Positions 36,059-44,810 of a DNA stretch of 64,000 bases are shown piece by piece (positions within the stretch are counted from its first letter, which is position 1; every line of letters starts with the position of its first letter). This DNA is from Simiduia agarivorans SA1 = DSM 21679 (lineage in GTDB: Bacteria; Pseudomonadota; Gammaproteobacteria; Pseudomonadales; Cellvibrionaceae). The notes under the pieces are model-generated. The model searched no databases. It saw only the letters and a list, made by a program, of their open reading frames with translations, and was not told where the DNA came from. The position numbers were made by a program, and so were the translations under genes. The stretch is from positions 4,014,270 to 4,078,269 of the forward strand of contig NC_018868.3 in NCBI RefSeq assembly GCF_000305785.2, in the 5' to 3' direction.

Positions 36059-37927
36059 TCAGATATTACTTCCTTGCTGCGACCTGTCTGCTTTATTCAG
36101 GTCTGCATCACTCATAATAATGTCGCGGTAGGAGCCGCCAGCGGGAATCATCGGGTAAACGTTTTCTTCGGCCTCCACAATCACGTCCAGTAAATAGGGC
36201 TCATCCGGGTCGGCGAGCATTCTTGCCAGTGCCGCGTCGAGTTGTTCCGGTTGGGTGACGCGTTCGGCCTTGACCTTGTACCCCTCGGCAATTTTCAGAA
36301 AGTTGGGATAGATTTCGGCTTCGTCCGAGCGTTTCACCTGGCTCATGGGGTCGGCAAGCGAGGAGCTGGCGCGGTTTTTGTTGTAAATCATGTCCTGCCA
36401 CTGGCGCACCATGCCGAGCCACTGATTGTTTATCACCATCACTTTTACGCCGATGCCAAAGCGGTAGCAGGTAGCCAGTTCGTGAATGGTCATGTTGAGC
36501 GAGCCGTCGCCGTCGATATCCACCACCGTGCGGCCCGGGCAGGCCACTTTGGCGCCGATGGCGGCTGGTAATCCATAGCCCATGGTGCCGAAGCCGGAAC
36601 TGCTCAGGAAGGAACGCGGGCGCACGCTTTGGTAGTGCTGCATGGCCCACATCTGGTGCTGGCCCACACCCAGGCTGACAATGGCTTCGCCTTTGGTTTT
36701 TTCACACAGGGCGGCAATTGCCTGTTGCGGTGTGATGTTGTCGGATTCGCTCCGGGGGTAGGGCCATTGGGCTTTCCATTGGCTCACTTGCTGGCACCAT
36801 TCGCGCGCTTGTACCACCGGGCATTGGCTGAGTAATTGTTCGAGTGCGAGCTTGATGTCAGCACAGATCGGCAGCGTCACGTCTTTGTTTTTATTCAACT
36901 CGTTGCGATCCGTATCGATGTGGATGATGCGGCCGTTGGCAATGAAGTGATTGACGTTGCCGGTCACCCGGTCGTCGAAACGCACGCCCAGTGCCAGCAC
37001 CAGATCCGCTTCGTTGATGGCCACATTGGCGTATTTGGCGCCGTGCATACCGAGTGTATGCAAGGCCAACGGGTGGCCTGGCGGAAAACTGCCGTGACCC
37101 ATGAGCGTTGTGGTGACCGGAATCTGCAAGCGGCTGGCCAGTTGCAACAGCTCGTCGTGTGCGCCGGCGGCCACGATACCGCCGCCCGCGTAAATCACCG
37201 GTCGCTCGCACTCGGCAATCATGCGCAGCGCCTGCTCCAATTGGTTGTGGGTCATCCCGGCAGCTGGATCTTCCGGCGGTTCAATGATGGCCGGTATGCG
37301 TGGGGGGGTGTAGTTGCCCTCCGGATCGCGCGGGTAGTGCTGCTGGATATCTTTCGGTATGTCGATCAGTACCGGGCCTGGGCGACGCCCCAATGCCAGG
37401 GCGAAGCTTTCCCGCACCACCTCCGGTATATCCACCACCCGGGTGACCAATGTGGCTTTTTTGGTGATCGGACGGGTGATGGCGACGATGTCCACTTCCT
37501 GAAACGCGTTTTTGCCCAGCAAGTGACTGGGCACGTTGCCGGTGATGCAGACTATCGGCGTGGAATCGCTCATGGCGTCGGCAATGCCGGTGACCAGGTT
37601 AGTGGCACCCGGGCCGGAGGTGGCCAGACATACGCCCGCCTTGCCGGTGGCGCGGGCATAACCCTGGGCGGCGTGCACCGCGCCCTGTTCGTGTTCGGTG
37701 CGGATGCAGCGGATGCCGAATTCGCCCAACACGTCAAAAATTTCCAGGTTGGCACCGCCCGGGTAGCCGAACAGTACCTCGACACCCTCGGCCTTCAGGC
37801 TTTTGGCCAACAGTTGGGCACCGCGCAGAGCCCCTAATCGCTGGGACGCAATAATGTCACCAATAGCCCCGCCGGTAACGGATTTGCGGTTGGCGTAGGT
37901 GACATTGTCCACGGGATGTTGGCTCAT
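36059..37927 (-). CDS. ilvB: Acetolactate synthase, large (catalytic) subunit
   Basis: A 622-residue ThDP enzyme that condenses two pyruvates to acetolactate, or pyruvate with 2-oxobutyrate, in branched-chain amino acid synthesis. Seen: GYPGGANLEIFDVL, the catalytic Glu in TEHEQGA, FAD-region GHGSFPPGHPL and ALGVRFDDRVTGN, and the ThDP motif GDGSLNMTIHELATCYRFGIGVKVMVINN. ATG 37927 has AAGGAGT seven bases upstream. The ~45 residues before the domain are longer than in E. coli IlvB/IlvG. No regulatory subunit gene (ilvN/ilvH) lies beside it, so it probably uses one encoded elsewhere. The export genes azlCD are 4 kb away. Confidence 0.9.
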   Translation of the reverse strand: MSQHPVDNVTYANRKSVTGGAIGDIIASQRLGALRGAQLLAKSLKAEGVEVLFGYPGGANLEIFDVLGEFGIRCIRTEHEQGAVHAAQGYARATGKAGVCLATSGPGATNLVTGIADAMSDSTPIVCITGNVPSHLLGKNAFQEVDIVAITRPITKKATLVTRVVDIPEVVRESFALALGRRPGPVLIDIPKDIQQHYPRDPEGNYTPPRIPAIIEPPEDPAAGMTHNQLEQALRMIAECERPVIYAGGGIVAAGAHDELLQLASRLQIPVTTTLMGHGSFPPGHPLALHTLGMHGAKYANVAINEADLVLALGVRFDDRVTGNVNHFIANGRIIHIDTDRNELNKNKDVTLPICADIKLALEQLLSQCPVVQAREWCQQVSQWKAQWPYPRSESDNITPQQAIAALCEKTKGEAIVSLGVGQHQMWAMQHYQSVRPRSFLSSSGFGTMGYGLPAAIGAKVACPGRTVVDIDGDGSLNMTIHELATCYRFGIGVKVMVINNQWLGMVRQWQDMIYNKNRASSSLADPMSQVKRSDEAEIYPNFLKIAEGYKVKAERVTQPEQLDAALARMLADPDEPYLLDVIVEAEENVYPMIPAGGSYRDIIMSDADLNKADRSQQGSNI

Positions 37928-38101
37928 TGGGGTACTCCTTGTGAGGCCGGTTGATGATGTAAGAAAAAGGACGACCAAACAGTCATTTTCCGCAGGGCAA
38001 AATTGCACTACGGCCAAAGACTGCTATAACTAAATTGACTAATAACCCGGTTTTTGTCACCCCATATCGAAAAAACAGCCAGTCGTTTCAGGGAGAGGGC
38101 C

Positions 38102-38776
38102 ATGGCCAACCATATCTTTATTCTCGCTTTTGTCATGTTGATTGCCGGTGTGTTTGGCGGCCTGATCAATTTTTATCAAATGAACCAGGACAATGATGCC
38201 GATCCCACCAGTCTGCCCCGTTGCATTGTCATGGGTGTGGGTGCCGCGTTTCTGGTGCCGGTGATCCTGAACCTGGTCAACAGTGAGCTGATCCTGGAAA
38301 TCCAGGGCGACCCGTCACGTCTGCTCATCTATACCGGTTACTGCCTGATTGCCGCTGTGGCGTCGCGACTGGTGATTACCAATAACGAAGAACGGATCCT
38401 GCGCGAAGCGGCGCAAGCGCGGTTGCAGTCTGAAACAGTACACCACAATCTGCGCCAGATGCAGGAAGAGTTGCTGCCCTTGATTGCCACCGAAACCGAG
38501 CAGGATGTGGAGTCCGACGGCAACATGGTGGCAGTGGAAGACGAACCGGAGCTGGATGTGGTGTCTGCACGGGTACTGAAAACCCTGGGTTGCGGCCGCT
38601 ATATTTTCCGTTCGCTGGCCGGGCTTTGTCATGATGCCGGCGCCGATGAAACGACCATGACCAAAACCCTGCAGGTGTTGGTGGCGCGCAATCTGGCCGG
38701 TAAAGTCAGCGGCGCCAAGGGCGTGCGCTGGTATGTGACAGAGCGCGGCCGCCGGATCATGGACTCGCTGGCCTGA
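38102..38776 (+). CDS. YEATS-associated-helix-type membrane protein with C-terminal winged helix-like domain
   Basis: A 224-residue protein. Two to three hydrophobic segments at the N-terminus (IFILAFVMLIAGVFGGLINF, VMGVGAAFLVPVILNLV, LIYTGYCLIAAVASRLV) resemble the membrane module annotated as 'YEATS-associated helix-containing'. A coiled-coil stretch (ERILREAAQARLQSE) leads to an ~80-residue domain with winged-helix character (VVSARVLKTLGCGRYIFRSL). ATG 38102 follows a GGGAGAGGGCC RBS. Only five bases separate it from the VWA gene, so the two form one unit. Function unknown. Confidence 0.65.
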   Translation: MANHIFILAFVMLIAGVFGGLINFYQMNQDNDADPTSLPRCIVMGVGAAFLVPVILNLVNSELILEIQGDPSRLLIYTGYCLIAAVASRLVITNNEERILREAAQARLQSETVHHNLRQMQEELLPLIATETEQDVESDGNMVAVEDEPELDVVSARVLKTLGCGRYIFRSLAGLCHDAGADETTMTKTLQVLVARNLAGKVSGAKGVRWYVTERGRRIMDSLA

Positions 38777-38781
38777 TTATC

Positions 38782-40827
38782 ATGTGGCGTCGGTTACTGT
38801 GTTTATTTGTCGCCTGCACCTGGCTTGCCGGTGCAGAGGCTGAGGTTCAGGCCGAAAAAGCCGACGTCAGGGTCATTATCGATATCTCCGGGTCGATGAA
38901 GCAAAACGACCCGGAAAATCTGCGCCGGCCGGCGCTGGATCTGCTGATCAAAATGATCCCGGAGGGCAGTAAAGCCGGTGTCTGGACCTTCGGGCAGTAC
39001 GTCAACATGTTGGTGCCGCACCGGGATGTGGACGCCGAGTGGCGCAGAGAGGCTGCGGCCAAGGTAGAAAAGGTCAACTCGGTAGGCCTGTTTACCAATA
39101 TTGGCGGTGCGCTGGAGCGGGCCACCAAGGATGGTGGCAAGCCTTTGCCCGGTTATCGCACCAATATTATTCTGCTGACTGACGGGATGGTGGATATCGA
39201 CCGCGAGCCGGCGGTTAACCAGAAAGAATGGCGTCGCATTGTGGACGAGGTGCTGCCCTCCTTGCAGGGCGAGCAGATCAAAATTCACACGGTGGCATTG
39301 TCGGCCAATGCCGATAAAGAGCTGATGAATGCGCTGTCGCTGGGTACCGACGGCATTGTGGCGGTGGCCGAAAATGCCGACGAACTGATGCGGATTTTTC
39401 TGCGCATGCTGGAGCAATCGGCGCCCGCCGATGAAGTGCCTCTATCGGAAAACAAATTTCTGGTGGATTCCAGCATTGAAGAATTCACCGCGTTGATTTT
39501 CCGGGCCGATCCTGCCCAGCAAGCCCAACTACTGGCGCCGGACAAAAGTTTTTACCAGGCCGATACCAAAGACAAATACCTCAGCTGGCACCGGGGCGCT
39601 GACCACGACCTGATTACCATCAAACACCCCATTGAGGGCGAGTGGTTAGTGCGGGCAGATCTGGACCCCGACAGCAAAATTACCGTGGTGACCGACCTCA
39701 AATTATTGGTGAATCCGCTGCCCAACAATCTGTTTGTCAATCAGGGCGCGGAGCTGCAGTTCCTGTTGAAAGAAAAAGGCAAAACTGTTTCGGATGCGCG
39801 CTTTTTGCGGTTGTTGAAAGTTCAGGCCACCCTGACAGACAAACGCGGCAACAGCCTTTGGGACAAGAATTTTTCTGACGCCCTGCCGCCGGGCGATGGG
39901 ATCTATCGGGCGACCCTGCCCGCGTTCGATAAGGAAGTTATGGCGCAGCTTACCCTGCGCATCGACGGCAAGAGCTTTAACCGGGAATTCAGCCATCGCT
40001 TTGCTGTGCGGGAGCCTTTCCGGGTGGAGCTGGTGTCGTCCGATGCCGGCGCGCACACGGTAAAAGTCAGCGCCAATGGCCAGAGCCTGGATCGCAGCCG
40101 CACGGTGGTGGTGGCTAAAGTGCGCGAACCCAATGGCCGCTCCAGCATCCAGCCATTGGTCTTGTCGGCCACCGACCATTGGGAGCTTGCGCTCTCGCCT
40201 GAATTGGACGGGGAATACCAGGTTGACCTGCGCATCAGTGCGTACGATAAGGACGGCAATGAATTTGAGCACCACCCGGACACGCTGCGGTTCAGTCACC
40301 CCACCGGGCAGCCGCTGTTCTCTGCGCAAACGCCCGCTGAGCCTGAGCCGGTACCGGAAGCAACACCGACACCGGCCGAGCCGGAGCCTGTGGTGGAGCC
40401 TGAACCAGAGCCCGAACCCGAGTCCGAGCCCGAGGGTTTGCCTGCGTGGATCATCTATACCGGTCTGGGTGTTGGCAACCTGCTGATCATGGTTTTGGCA
40501 TGGGTTGCTTACCGCACCATTATGGGCGGGCGGAAAGTGGCCGATGCCGATGTGGAAGCGCTGGAGCAAGAGGATGAATTGGAAGCTCAGGTTGACGAGG
40601 CAGCTCCGGCAAATACTGCGCCCAAGCTGGAAGATTTTGGCGGCGAGGATGACGATCCACCGCCGAAGCCGGCCATGGACCCGGGCGCCGAAGTCGACCT
40701 TGAGAGCGATGAGGCGGTAGACTCGGTGGCCGAGGCAAGTGATCCGCCACTTGATGAAGAAGATGCCGCACCCGAGTTTTCGCTGGATGATCTGGCTCCC
40801 GCCAAGGACGAAGACGAGAAACCCTGA
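38782..40827 (+). CDS. Exported VWA-domain protein with C-terminal membrane anchor
   Basis: A 681-residue protein: signal peptide (residues 1-20), a von Willebrand A domain with complete MIDAS (DISGSM, the Thr in VGLFTNIG, and LLTDGMVD), a ~250-residue beta-rich region, a Pro/Glu repeat linker (about 515-550), one transmembrane helix (WIIYTGLGVGNLLIMVLAWVAY) and an acidic cytoplasmic tail. The layout suggests a periplasmic metal-dependent adhesion or assembly domain anchored in the inner membrane. It is co-transcribed with the preceding membrane protein. The partner or substrate is not identifiable. Confidence 0.78.
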   Translation: MWRRLLCLFVACTWLAGAEAEVQAEKADVRVIIDISGSMKQNDPENLRRPALDLLIKMIPEGSKAGVWTFGQYVNMLVPHRDVDAEWRREAAAKVEKVNSVGLFTNIGGALERATKDGGKPLPGYRTNIILLTDGMVDIDREPAVNQKEWRRIVDEVLPSLQGEQIKIHTVALSANADKELMNALSLGTDGIVAVAENADELMRIFLRMLEQSAPADEVPLSENKFLVDSSIEEFTALIFRADPAQQAQLLAPDKSFYQADTKDKYLSWHRGADHDLITIKHPIEGEWLVRADLDPDSKITVVTDLKLLVNPLPNNLFVNQGAELQFLLKEKGKTVSDARFLRLLKVQATLTDKRGNSLWDKNFSDALPPGDGIYRATLPAFDKEVMAQLTLRIDGKSFNREFSHRFAVREPFRVELVSSDAGAHTVKVSANGQSLDRSRTVVVAKVREPNGRSSIQPLVLSATDHWELALSPELDGEYQVDLRISAYDKDGNEFEHHPDTLRFSHPTGQPLFSAQTPAEPEPVPEATPTPAEPEPVVEPEPEPEPESEPEGLPAWIIYTGLGVGNLLIMVLAWVAYRTIMGGRKVADADVEALEQEDELEAQVDEAAPANTAPKLEDFGGEDDDPPPKPAMDPGAEVDLESDEAVDSVAEASDPPLDEEDAAPEFSLDDLAPAKDEDEKP

Positions 40828-40933
40828 ACCAGATAGTCTGGCAGGCTGTTGGCGGGTTGTTCAGACCCGCCGCCCCAAACCCACCTCAGATCCATCGCAT
40901 CATGACTTGCGCAGGCAATGGTCAGTCCGCTAT

Positions 40934-40949
40934 ATTAGCGTTTACTAAT
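40934..40949 (+). promoter_or_regulatory. ATTA-N8-TAAT inverted repeat, candidate BigR/SqrR-type operator
   Basis: The inverted repeat attag-N6-ctaat lies 78 bases before the first gene of the sulfide operon, in an AT-rich stretch. Its half-site spacing matches the ATTC-N8-GAAT sites described for SqrR, a relative of the ArsR-type gene in this operon. Binding is an inference. Confidence 0.4.
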
Positions 40950-41026
40950 TTATTGTGTTGTTGCAAGGGCCGCCGATGCCGGCGTTGTTGACCGGGCAAC
41001 CACCGTCAGAGTTTGTGAGGAACAGT

Positions 41027-41518
41027 ATGCGTATCGTCGTTGGCTTGATTCTGAGTGCTTGTCTGTCCCTGGCCCATGCCGGGTCGTTGGCCGACAATGT
41101 GCGTAATTTCCATCAGCACCACGAGAATCTTGCCACCGGCGGTGAGTTGACCGAGCAGGCGGTACCGCAACTGGCTGCAGAAGGCTACGTTCAGATTATT
41201 GATCTGCGCACGCCCGCCGAGCGGCAGTTTGATGAACAGGCTGCCGCAGCCCAGGCCGGCATCGCTTACGCAAATTTGCCCACCACTGGTGAATTACCGG
41301 ATGCCGATCAGATCGCACAGTTTGGCGCCTTGCTGACTAACGGCAAAACGCTGGTGCATTGCCGATCGGGTAACCGGGTCGGCATGACCTGGGCGCTGTG
41401 GCAGCTCTCGCAGGGCGTGGCGATGGAACAAGCTCTGGAAGAAGGGCGGGCCATGGGCATGAAACAGGGATTTGAAGACGCCATTCGCGCTCGCGTTGCT
41501 GCAGGCAAGGCTGAATGA
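41027..41518 (+). CDS. Exported DUF442/TIGR01244 phosphatase-like sulfurtransferase
   Basis: A 163-residue protein with a signal peptide (MRIVVGLILSACLSLAHA) and a dual-specificity-phosphatase-like domain with the active-site loop HCRSGNRVG. This Cys-x5-Arg domain is the one fused to the dioxygenase in Blh proteins and is annotated as a sulfurtransferase. The ATG at 41027 is preferred because it opens the signal peptide. It is the first gene of the sulfide/persulfide operon and overlaps the bigR-like gene by four bases. A persulfide-handling role in the periplasm is the best inference. Confidence 0.78.
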   Translation: MRIVVGLILSACLSLAHAGSLADNVRNFHQHHENLATGGELTEQAVPQLAAEGYVQIIDLRTPAERQFDEQAAAAQAGIAYANLPTTGELPDADQIAQFGALLTNGKTLVHCRSGNRVGMTWALWQLSQGVAMEQALEEGRAMGMKQGFEDAIRARVAAGKAE

Positions 41519-41813
41519 ACAACGAGCTAGCAGAATTGGCCGCCCACGCCGAGCAGGCGTCGGCATTGCTTAAGCAATTGGCCAATCCCCATCGGTTGAT
41601 GTTGCTGTGTACCTTGATTGACGGCGAACTATCGGTGGGGAACTGAACGAACGGGTACCGCTCAGCCAGTCCGCTTTGTCCCAGCATCTGGCTGGTTTGC
41701 GGACTGCAGATCTGGTCGACACCCGCAAGGAACGACAGCAGGTATTTTATCGCCTGAAGGGCAGTGACGCCGAACGTATTATCCGCGTACTCAAGTCCAT
41801 TTATTGCGGCTGA
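41515..41813 (+). pseudogene. ArsR-family (BigR-like) sulfide-responsive repressor, frameshifted
   Basis: ATG 41515 overlaps the previous stop codon. The first 43 codons read MNNELAELAAHAEQASALLK and LANPHRLMLLCTLIDGELSV, then stop. The following frame continues GELNERVPLSQSALSQHLAGLR, the recognition helix of ArsR proteins, to VLKSIYCG. Adding one G to the run of four at 41637-41640 restores one protein of about 98 residues. Cys in LLCTL and near the end (YCG) fit the two redox Cys that sense persulfide in BigR/SqrR. It is either a real repressor knockout, leaving the operon constitutive, or an assembly error. Confidence 0.8.
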
Positions 41814-41841
41814 GTAATGAGTAGTTGGAGTTTGTCACATC

Positions 41842-42357
41842 ATGTTGCGTATTACTGCTTCCGAACTGAGCCAGAAAATTCAGCAGGGCGAGCGCCCGCT
41901 GATCATTGATGTCCGCACCCCGGCCGAATACGCCGCCGTGCATCTTCCCGCCAGCCATAACCTGCCCATGGGAACCTTCGGCCCCGATGCCATCAGCGCA
42001 CTTGCCAAAGCCGGCGATCAGGTGTTTCTCATGTGCCGCACCCAGCGCCGCGCCGAAATGGTGTGCCAGCAATTAACCGGCCAGCTCGAGTGTGAGCTGG
42101 TGGTAGTGGATGGCGGGGTGGAGCAGGTTGAGCCAGCGCTGCTTGCACGCCAGGGGCGGGAGGTGATGGGACTCGACCGCCAGGTACGTATTGCTGCTGG
42201 TTCGTTGGTGGTGTTGGGCGTTGCCGGTGGCTTTTTCGTTGCACCCTGGTTGTTCGGATTAAGTGGATTTGTGGGTGCCGGCCTGGTGTTTTCCGGCCTG
42301 ACCGATACCTGCCCGATGGGCAGCGTCATATCCCGCATGCCCTGGAATCAGGCGTAA
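41842..42357 (+). CDS. Rhodanese with C-terminal membrane hairpin (YgaP-like)
   Basis: A 171-residue protein. The rhodanese domain (1-105) has IIDVRTPAEYAAVHLP and the active-site loop MCRTQRRA, with the catalytic Cys present. Two hydrophobic helices (SLVVLGVAGGFFVAPWLFGL, VGAGLVFSGLTDTCPMG) form the DUF2892-type anchor as in YgaP. It transfers sulfane sulfur, here probably from persulfide made in the operon. It lies between the repressor and exporter genes. Confidence 0.87.
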   Translation: MLRITASELSQKIQQGERPLIIDVRTPAEYAAVHLPASHNLPMGTFGPDAISALAKAGDQVFLMCRTQRRAEMVCQQLTGQLECELVVVDGGVEQVEPALLARQGREVMGLDRQVRIAAGSLVVLGVAGGFFVAPWLFGLSGFVGAGLVFSGLTDTCPMGSVISRMPWNQA

Positions 42358-42360
42358 GCC

Positions 42361-43182
42361 ATGATTGCCCTGGCCATAGGCGCCGTGGTGGGGCTGGTAT
42401 TGGGCCTGACCGGCGCCGGCGGCTCTCTGCTGGCGGTGCCGCTGCTGGTCCTCGGCCTTTCGCTGGCGCCGGCAGAAGCAACCGGATTGGCGCTCGGCGT
42501 GGTGGCCGTGAGCAGTGCCTGGGGTTTACTGGGGCGGCTGCGTAACCGGCAAGTGGTGTATCTGCCGGCGTTGGTTCTCGGTGTGACAGGGGTTTTATTT
42601 GCCCCGGCGGGCCGCTGGCTGGCGAATCAGGTGCCCGATACGGTGTTGCTGTATGGATTCGCACTATTGGTTTTGGTCGTCGCCACGCGGATGTGGCGTC
42701 AGAGTCAACGTGCGCCCGGCGAGGCGATGGTTACCCGCGCGCAGTCCTCAACGCAAGCACTCACTGAGCGCGAGCAGGCCATGTGCCGTTTTTCCCCTTC
42801 CGGTAATCTCGAACTCAAACCCCGCTGTGTGAGCAGTATGGTGGCAGGTGGGGTTTTTGCCGGCCTGCTATCGGGCTTGTTTGGCGTGGGCGGTGGCTTT
42901 GTCATTGTGCCCTTGCTGACGTTACTGACCGGGCTCAGCATGAGCGCGGCGGTGGCCACCTCGCTGGCGGTGATTGCGCCGGTGAGTCTGGCGGGGTTTG
43001 GCAGTTTTCTGTGGCTGGGTGGTGACGTGCCGATGGATTTACTCGGCTGGTTGGCAGCGGGCGGCATTCTGGGCATGTTGGTGGGGTCGCAATTGGCCGG
43101 CCGGTTGGCGGGCCCGGTATTGCAGAAAGTATTTGTGGTGGTGATGGTGAGCCTGACGCTTGTCACCCTGGTGAAGGTGTAG
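42361..43182 (+). CDS. TauE/SafE-family sulfite (sulfur anion) exporter
   Basis: A 273-residue membrane protein with about eight segments in two repeats, the TauE/SafE signature GLTGAGGSLLAVPLLV and its repeat GLFGVGGGFVIVPLL. It probably exports sulfite formed by the dioxygenase encoded next. It starts three bases after the rhodanese stop, so it is in the same operon. An unusual cytoplasmic loop of about 45 residues separates the halves. Confidence 0.85.
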   Translation: MIALAIGAVVGLVLGLTGAGGSLLAVPLLVLGLSLAPAEATGLALGVVAVSSAWGLLGRLRNRQVVYLPALVLGVTGVLFAPAGRWLANQVPDTVLLYGFALLVLVVATRMWRQSQRAPGEAMVTRAQSSTQALTEREQAMCRFSPSGNLELKPRCVSSMVAGGVFAGLLSGLFGVGGGFVIVPLLTLLTGLSMSAAVATSLAVIAPVSLAGFGSFLWLGGDVPMDLLGWLAAGGILGMLVGSQLAGRLAGPVLQKVFVVVMVSLTLVTLVKV

Positions 43183-43198
43183 GCCGGAGTTCTGAACG

Positions 43199-43882
43199 AT
43201 GTTAATGCGGCAGTTTTTCGAACGCGAGAGCAGTACTTATACTTACCTGCTGGCAGATCAGGGCGAAGCAATCCTGATTGACCCGGTGCTCGATATGGCA
43301 CCCATGCTGGCAGGGCTGCTGGAGCAGTTGGGGCTCGCTCTGAAATATGCGGTGGATACCCACGTGCATGCTGATCACGTCACCGCGCTTGGGCGTCTGC
43401 GCGAGCAGACCGGTTGCAAGACGCTGATGGGCAGCCAGAGTCAGGCCGCTTGTGCGTCGGGCTTTTTTTCCGAAGGCGACACGCTGGCGGTGGGCAATCT
43501 GTCGCTGGAGGTACTTTATACGCCCGGCCACACAGATGATTCCCACTGTTTTTATGTGCCGTCGCAAGGCTGGCTGTTCACCGGTGATACGCTGTTAATC
43601 CGCGGCACCGGGCGCACGGATTTCCAGAATGGCGATGCCGCCACCCAATACCAGAGCTTACAGCGCCTGTTGGCTTTGCCGCCCGAAACCCTGGTTTATC
43701 CGGGCCACGATTATAAGGGCTTCACCTGTTCGACCCTGGCGGAAGAACAGCGCTTTAATCCCCGTTTGCAAGTACAGGATGTGGCGGCCTATGTGGAGTT
43801 GATGGCCAACCTCAAACTGCCCAATCCCAAAATGATGGATGTGGCCGTGCCCGCCAATCGCGCCTGTGGCAAAGCTGGCTGA
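43199..43882 (+). CDS. ETHE1-like persulfide dioxygenase
   Basis: A 227-residue metallo-beta-lactamase-fold enzyme that oxidises glutathione persulfide to sulfite. The mononuclear iron motif is THVHADHVT, with GHTDDSHCF and the late His in YPGHDYKG; FTGDTLLIRGTGRTDFQ is the ETHE1 signature. Length fits the single-domain ETHE1/SdoA group. It is the last gene of the DUF442-bigR-rhodanese-TauE-ETHE1 operon and gives the operon its likely purpose, disposal of sulfide or persulfide. Confidence 0.9.
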   Translation: MLMRQFFERESSTYTYLLADQGEAILIDPVLDMAPMLAGLLEQLGLALKYAVDTHVHADHVTALGRLREQTGCKTLMGSQSQAACASGFFSEGDTLAVGNLSLEVLYTPGHTDDSHCFYVPSQGWLFTGDTLLIRGTGRTDFQNGDAATQYQSLQRLLALPPETLVYPGHDYKGFTCSTLAEEQRFNPRLQVQDVAAYVELMANLKLPNPKMMDVAVPANRACGKAG

Positions 43883-43964
43883 CCCGCAGGTCCGATTCAC
43901 ACGTACACACAGTCTCAAACGCTTGTTACACTGAGCCATCAATGACGTGTGTGTGGAGTAGACC

Positions 43965-44810
43965 ATGGCCTTTCAGGGCACTGATAAATACGTAGCAACT
44001 GATGACCTGCGCATGGCGGTGGACGCCGCCGTGGCACTCAAACGACCCCTGCTGGTAAAAGGTGAGCCCGGTACCGGCAAAACCATGCTGGCCGAACAGG
44101 TGGCCGAAAGCCTGGGTCTGAAACTGATCCAGTGGCATATCAAGTCCACCACCAAAGCCCAGCAAGGACTGTACGAGTACGATGCGGTTTCGCGCCTGCG
44201 CGATTCCCAGCTGGGCGATGACAAAGTGCACGACATCCGCAACTACATCAAAAAAGGTAAGTTGTGGGAGGCGTTCGAATCCGATGAGCAGTTGGTACTG
44301 TTGATTGATGAAATCGATAAAGCCGACATCGAATTCCCCAATGACCTGCTGGTGGAAATCGACAAGATGGAATTCTTCGTGTACGAAACCGGGGAGACCA
44401 TCAAGGCCAAGCAGCGGCCGATTGTCATCATTACCAGCAACAACGAAAAAGAATTGCCCGATGCATTCCTGCGCCGGTGCTTTTTCCATTACATCAATTT
44501 CCCCGATCGCGAAACCATGCAGCAGATTGTTGATGTGCACTTTCCCGACATCAAACTGACCTTGGTCAAGGAAGCGCTGGACATTTTCTTTGACATCCGC
44601 AAGGTGCCGGGTCTGAAGAAAAAACCGTCTACCAGCGAATTGGTGGACTGGTTAAAACTGCTGTTGTCCGATGACATTCCCGATGAAATCCTGAAAAACC
44701 GCGACACCACCAAGGCCATTCCGCCGCTGTATGGTGCGCTGCTGAAAAATGAGCAGGACGTGCATATGCTGGAACGGCTGGCCTTTATGGCGCGTCGGGA
44801 AAACCGGTAA
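43965..44810 (+). CDS. MoxR-type AAA+ ATPase
   Basis: A 281-residue ATPase with Walker A GEPGTGKT (residues about 33-40), Walker B LLIDEIDKAD, sensor 1 ITSNNEKELPDAF and the Arg finger region LRRCFF. MoxR proteins act as chaperones that mature protein complexes together with a VWA partner, which is the next gene (one-base stop/start overlap). The client is not identifiable here. Confidence 0.88.
   Translation: MAFQGTDKYVATDDLRMAVDAAVALKRPLLVKGEPGTGKTMLAEQVAESLGLKLIQWHIKSTTKAQQGLYEYDAVSRLRDSQLGDDKVHDIRNYIKKGKLWEAFESDEQLVLLIDEIDKADIEFPNDLLVEIDKMEFFVYETGETIKAKQRPIVIITSNNEKELPDAFLRRCFFHYINFPDRETMQQIVDVHFPDIKLTLVKEALDIFFDIRKVPGLKKKPSTSELVDWLKLLLSDDIPDEILKNRDTTKAIPPLYGALLKNEQDVHMLERLAFMARRENR

Noticed and set aside
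36836-37837. 333-codon plus-strand open frame over ilvB
   Set aside because: It is antisense to conserved ThDP-enzyme motifs; no recognisable protein.
41635-41646. In-frame TGA in the ArsR-like gene as possible selenocysteine
   Set aside because: The frame after the TGA is not the ArsR frame; a one-base shift explains the data and no SECIS-like hairpin follows.
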